Shown here piece after piece: positions 48,900 to 49,847 of a stretch of 49,847 bases of DNA. The notes beneath the pieces were generated by a model. That model saw only the letters and a list, made by a program, of their open reading frames with translations. It searched no databases and was not told the DNA's origin. The stretch lies in assembly GCF_016446475.1 (NCBI RefSeq), contig NZ_JAEHFP010000015.1:1-49847 (forward strand), given 5' to 3'. A program made the translations under genes and the position numbers. Source of the DNA: Paracoccus binzhouensis. GTDB taxonomy: Bacteria > Pseudomonadota > Alphaproteobacteria > Rhodobacterales > Rhodobacteraceae. The stretch's first letter is position 1. The number at the start of each line of letters is the position of its first letter.

Positions 48900-49847
48900 C
48901 CGTTCAGGACGGCGATGCGGATCTGGAACTCGGCGACCTGACGGTCGAAGTCCCTTGCCATGAGCCGCTGGCCCAGCAGTTTGACACAATGCATCTTCGT
49001 CTCGATGCGGCTCCGGCGGTGGTATCCACTCCATCGTCGCCACAGGGTGCGGCCGAGATACCTGGACGCCCGGAGGGCCTCGTTGCGCGCGACGGCTCCA
49101 GCGGTGATGGTCTTCCAGGTCTTCGCGTTCCTGCGCGGTGGGATGACGGCATGGGCTCCGCGATCTGCAATCGCATCGTGGCACTTGCGCGTGTCGTAGG
49201 CGCCATCTGCCGTGACGCTACCGATTTCCTGGTCCTCCGGGATCTGGTCGAGAAGGTCAGGTAGGATCGGCGCATCGCCGACGTTGCTCCCGGTGATCTC
49301 GACAGCCCGGATCTCTAGCGTTTCCTCGTCGATCCCAAGGTGGATCTTGCGCCAGACCCGCCGTTTGGGGCCACCATGCTTGCGAGCGTGCCACTCGCCT
49401 TCGCCCTCGACCTTGATTCCTGTGCTGTCGATCAGCAGGTGCAGCGGCCCTTTGGAGCCGCGATACGGGATGTTCACAGCCAAGGTCTTCTGGCGGCGGG
49501 ACAGTGTGCTGAAGTCAGGCACCGTCCAGTCGAGGCCAACCAGACGCAGCAGGCTCTCGACGAACCCGGTCGTCTGCCGGAGCGCCATGCCGAATAGCAC
49601 CTTCATCGTCAGGCAGCTCTGAATGGCAGTATCGCTGTAGGTCTGCTGGCGGCCACGCCTCCCCGTCGGCACGGCATCCCAGCTCATCTCGGGGTCGAAC
49701 CAGATCGTCAGCGAGCCCCGGCGCTTGAGCGCTTCATTGTAGGCTGGCCAGTTTCTGGTCCTGTAGGTTGGCGGTGTGGGTCTGCTCATACATCACAGCT
49801 ACCACCCTGGATTCACGATCTGAATCCCTGACGGGATTTGTGCAACA
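48803..49847 (-). mobile_element. IS5-family (IS903-like) insertion sequence, cut by the window end
   Basis: The left terminus GGCTCTGTTGCATAA resembles the IS903 end from memory. At the window end TTTGTGCAACA is the start of the matching right inverted repeat, which would need about 5 more bases, giving an element of about 1,050 bp. It carries one transposase gene. Insertion has disrupted the RTX gene; the flanking target duplication cannot be checked because the far side is missing. Confidence 0.88.
48857..49789 (-). CDS. IS5-family transposase (IS903 group)
   Basis: 310 residues, intact. The DDE catalytic residues are Asp121 (HLLIDSTGIKV), Asp195 (SVTADGAYDTRKC) and Glu263 (RSRIETKMHCVKLLG), with the Y-(2)-R-(3)-E-(6)-K pattern of the C-terminal region (YHRRSRIETKMHCVK). 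NWPAYNEALKRRGSLTIWFD at the N-terminus is typical of the IS903 group. The full reading frame suggests a recently active copy. The stop lies inside the second copy of the 87-bp repeat. Confidence 0.93.
   Translation of the reverse strand: MSRPTPPTYRTRNWPAYNEALKRRGSLTIWFDPEMSWDAVPTGRRGRQQTYSDTAIQSCLTMKVLFGMALRQTTGFVESLLRLVGLDWTVPDFSTLSRRQKTLAVNIPYRGSKGPLHLLIDSTGIKVEGEGEWHARKHGGPKRRVWRKIHLGIDEETLEIRAVEITGSNVGDAPILPDLLDQIPEDQEIGSVTADGAYDTRKCHDAIADRGAHAVIPPRRNAKTWKTITAGAVARNEALRASRYLGRTLWRRWSGYHRRSRIETKMHCVKLLGQRLMARDFDRQVAEFQIRIAVLNGYTALGIPVTEAVG

Noticed and set aside
48803..49847. Naming the IS as a specific catalogued element such as IS1248
   Set aside because: The family (IS5, IS903 group) is clear from transposase and ends, but the exact element cannot be named without a database comparison.

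Overview
The window looks like chromosomal DNA of a Paracoccus-type alphaproteobacterium (Rhodobacteraceae). The evidence is the very high G+C content, the ctaC-ctaB-small ORF-ctaG-ctaE order with subunit II and III proteins that read as near copies of the Paracoccus denitrificans aa3 oxidase subunits from memory, the imuB-dnaE2 mutagenesis cassette, a folE2-type GTP cyclohydrolase, and extragenic TATTTGG-type elements that I associate with this family. Most of it is ordinary core genome. I see no tRNA, rRNA operon, CRISPR array or prophage.

Layout. 1-4.3 kb: the 3' part of imuB and all of dnaE2 (SOS mutasome). 4.4-5.7 kb: a decayed trans-aconitate methyltransferase, rpmG and the RNase P RNA gene rnpB (both minus). 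5.8-9.4 kb: the divergent qorR/qorB redox pair with a palindromic operator, then uvrD-like helicase. 9.5-14.1 kb (minus): small membrane protein, folE2, metZ, ispZ/yciB and a DUF1223 protein with a long disordered linker. 14.3-18.7 kb: acnA with a structured leader, a secreted Cys-containing unknown protein, and rpsD. The acnA and rpsD terminators are inverted copies of one another. 18.9-22.8 kb (plus): A-type Fe-S carrier, tpiA, metN-metI-metQ. 22.9-25.9 kb: acetate CoA-transferase, DoxX and a divergent LysR regulator. 25.9-34.8 kb (minus): a tightly packed run ctaC-ctaB-small ORF-ctaG-ctaE-surf1-thrC-M16 protease-rimJ-like acetyltransferase-FAD oxidase. 35.0-40.2 kb (plus): tldD, dprA with a CtrA-like site upstream, and a large Gln/Pro-rich OmpA-family protein. 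40.2-40.7 kb: about 0.5 kb without a convincing gene. 40.7-46.5 kb (minus): pstS-pstC-pstA-pstB-phoU-phoB with a Pho box and no phoR beside it. 46.8-47.9 kb: aroC (minus). 48.1 kb to the end: an RTX-type calcium-binding protein gene interrupted by an IS5-family (IS903-like) element, whose inner end is duplicated in tandem, in frame with the interrupted gene.

How the genes work together. The cta run covers the structural subunits II and III, heme O synthesis, CuB delivery and Surf1-type heme insertion of the aa3 oxidase; thrC, the protease, the acetyltransferase and the oxidase follow with 1-9 nt gaps or overlaps and probably share transcripts. The pst-pho locus is a self-contained phosphate uptake and response module apart from the missing sensor kinase. 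Methionine supply appears twice (metZ synthesis, metNIQ uptake), and in both cases the Shine-Dalgarno region can pair with upstream leader sequence. No clearly undescribed multi-gene system is visible. The observations most worth checking are the paired terminator/TATTTGG modules around the unknown secreted protein, the 87-bp in-frame duplication at the IS junction, the acnA leader and the CtrA-like site before dprA.
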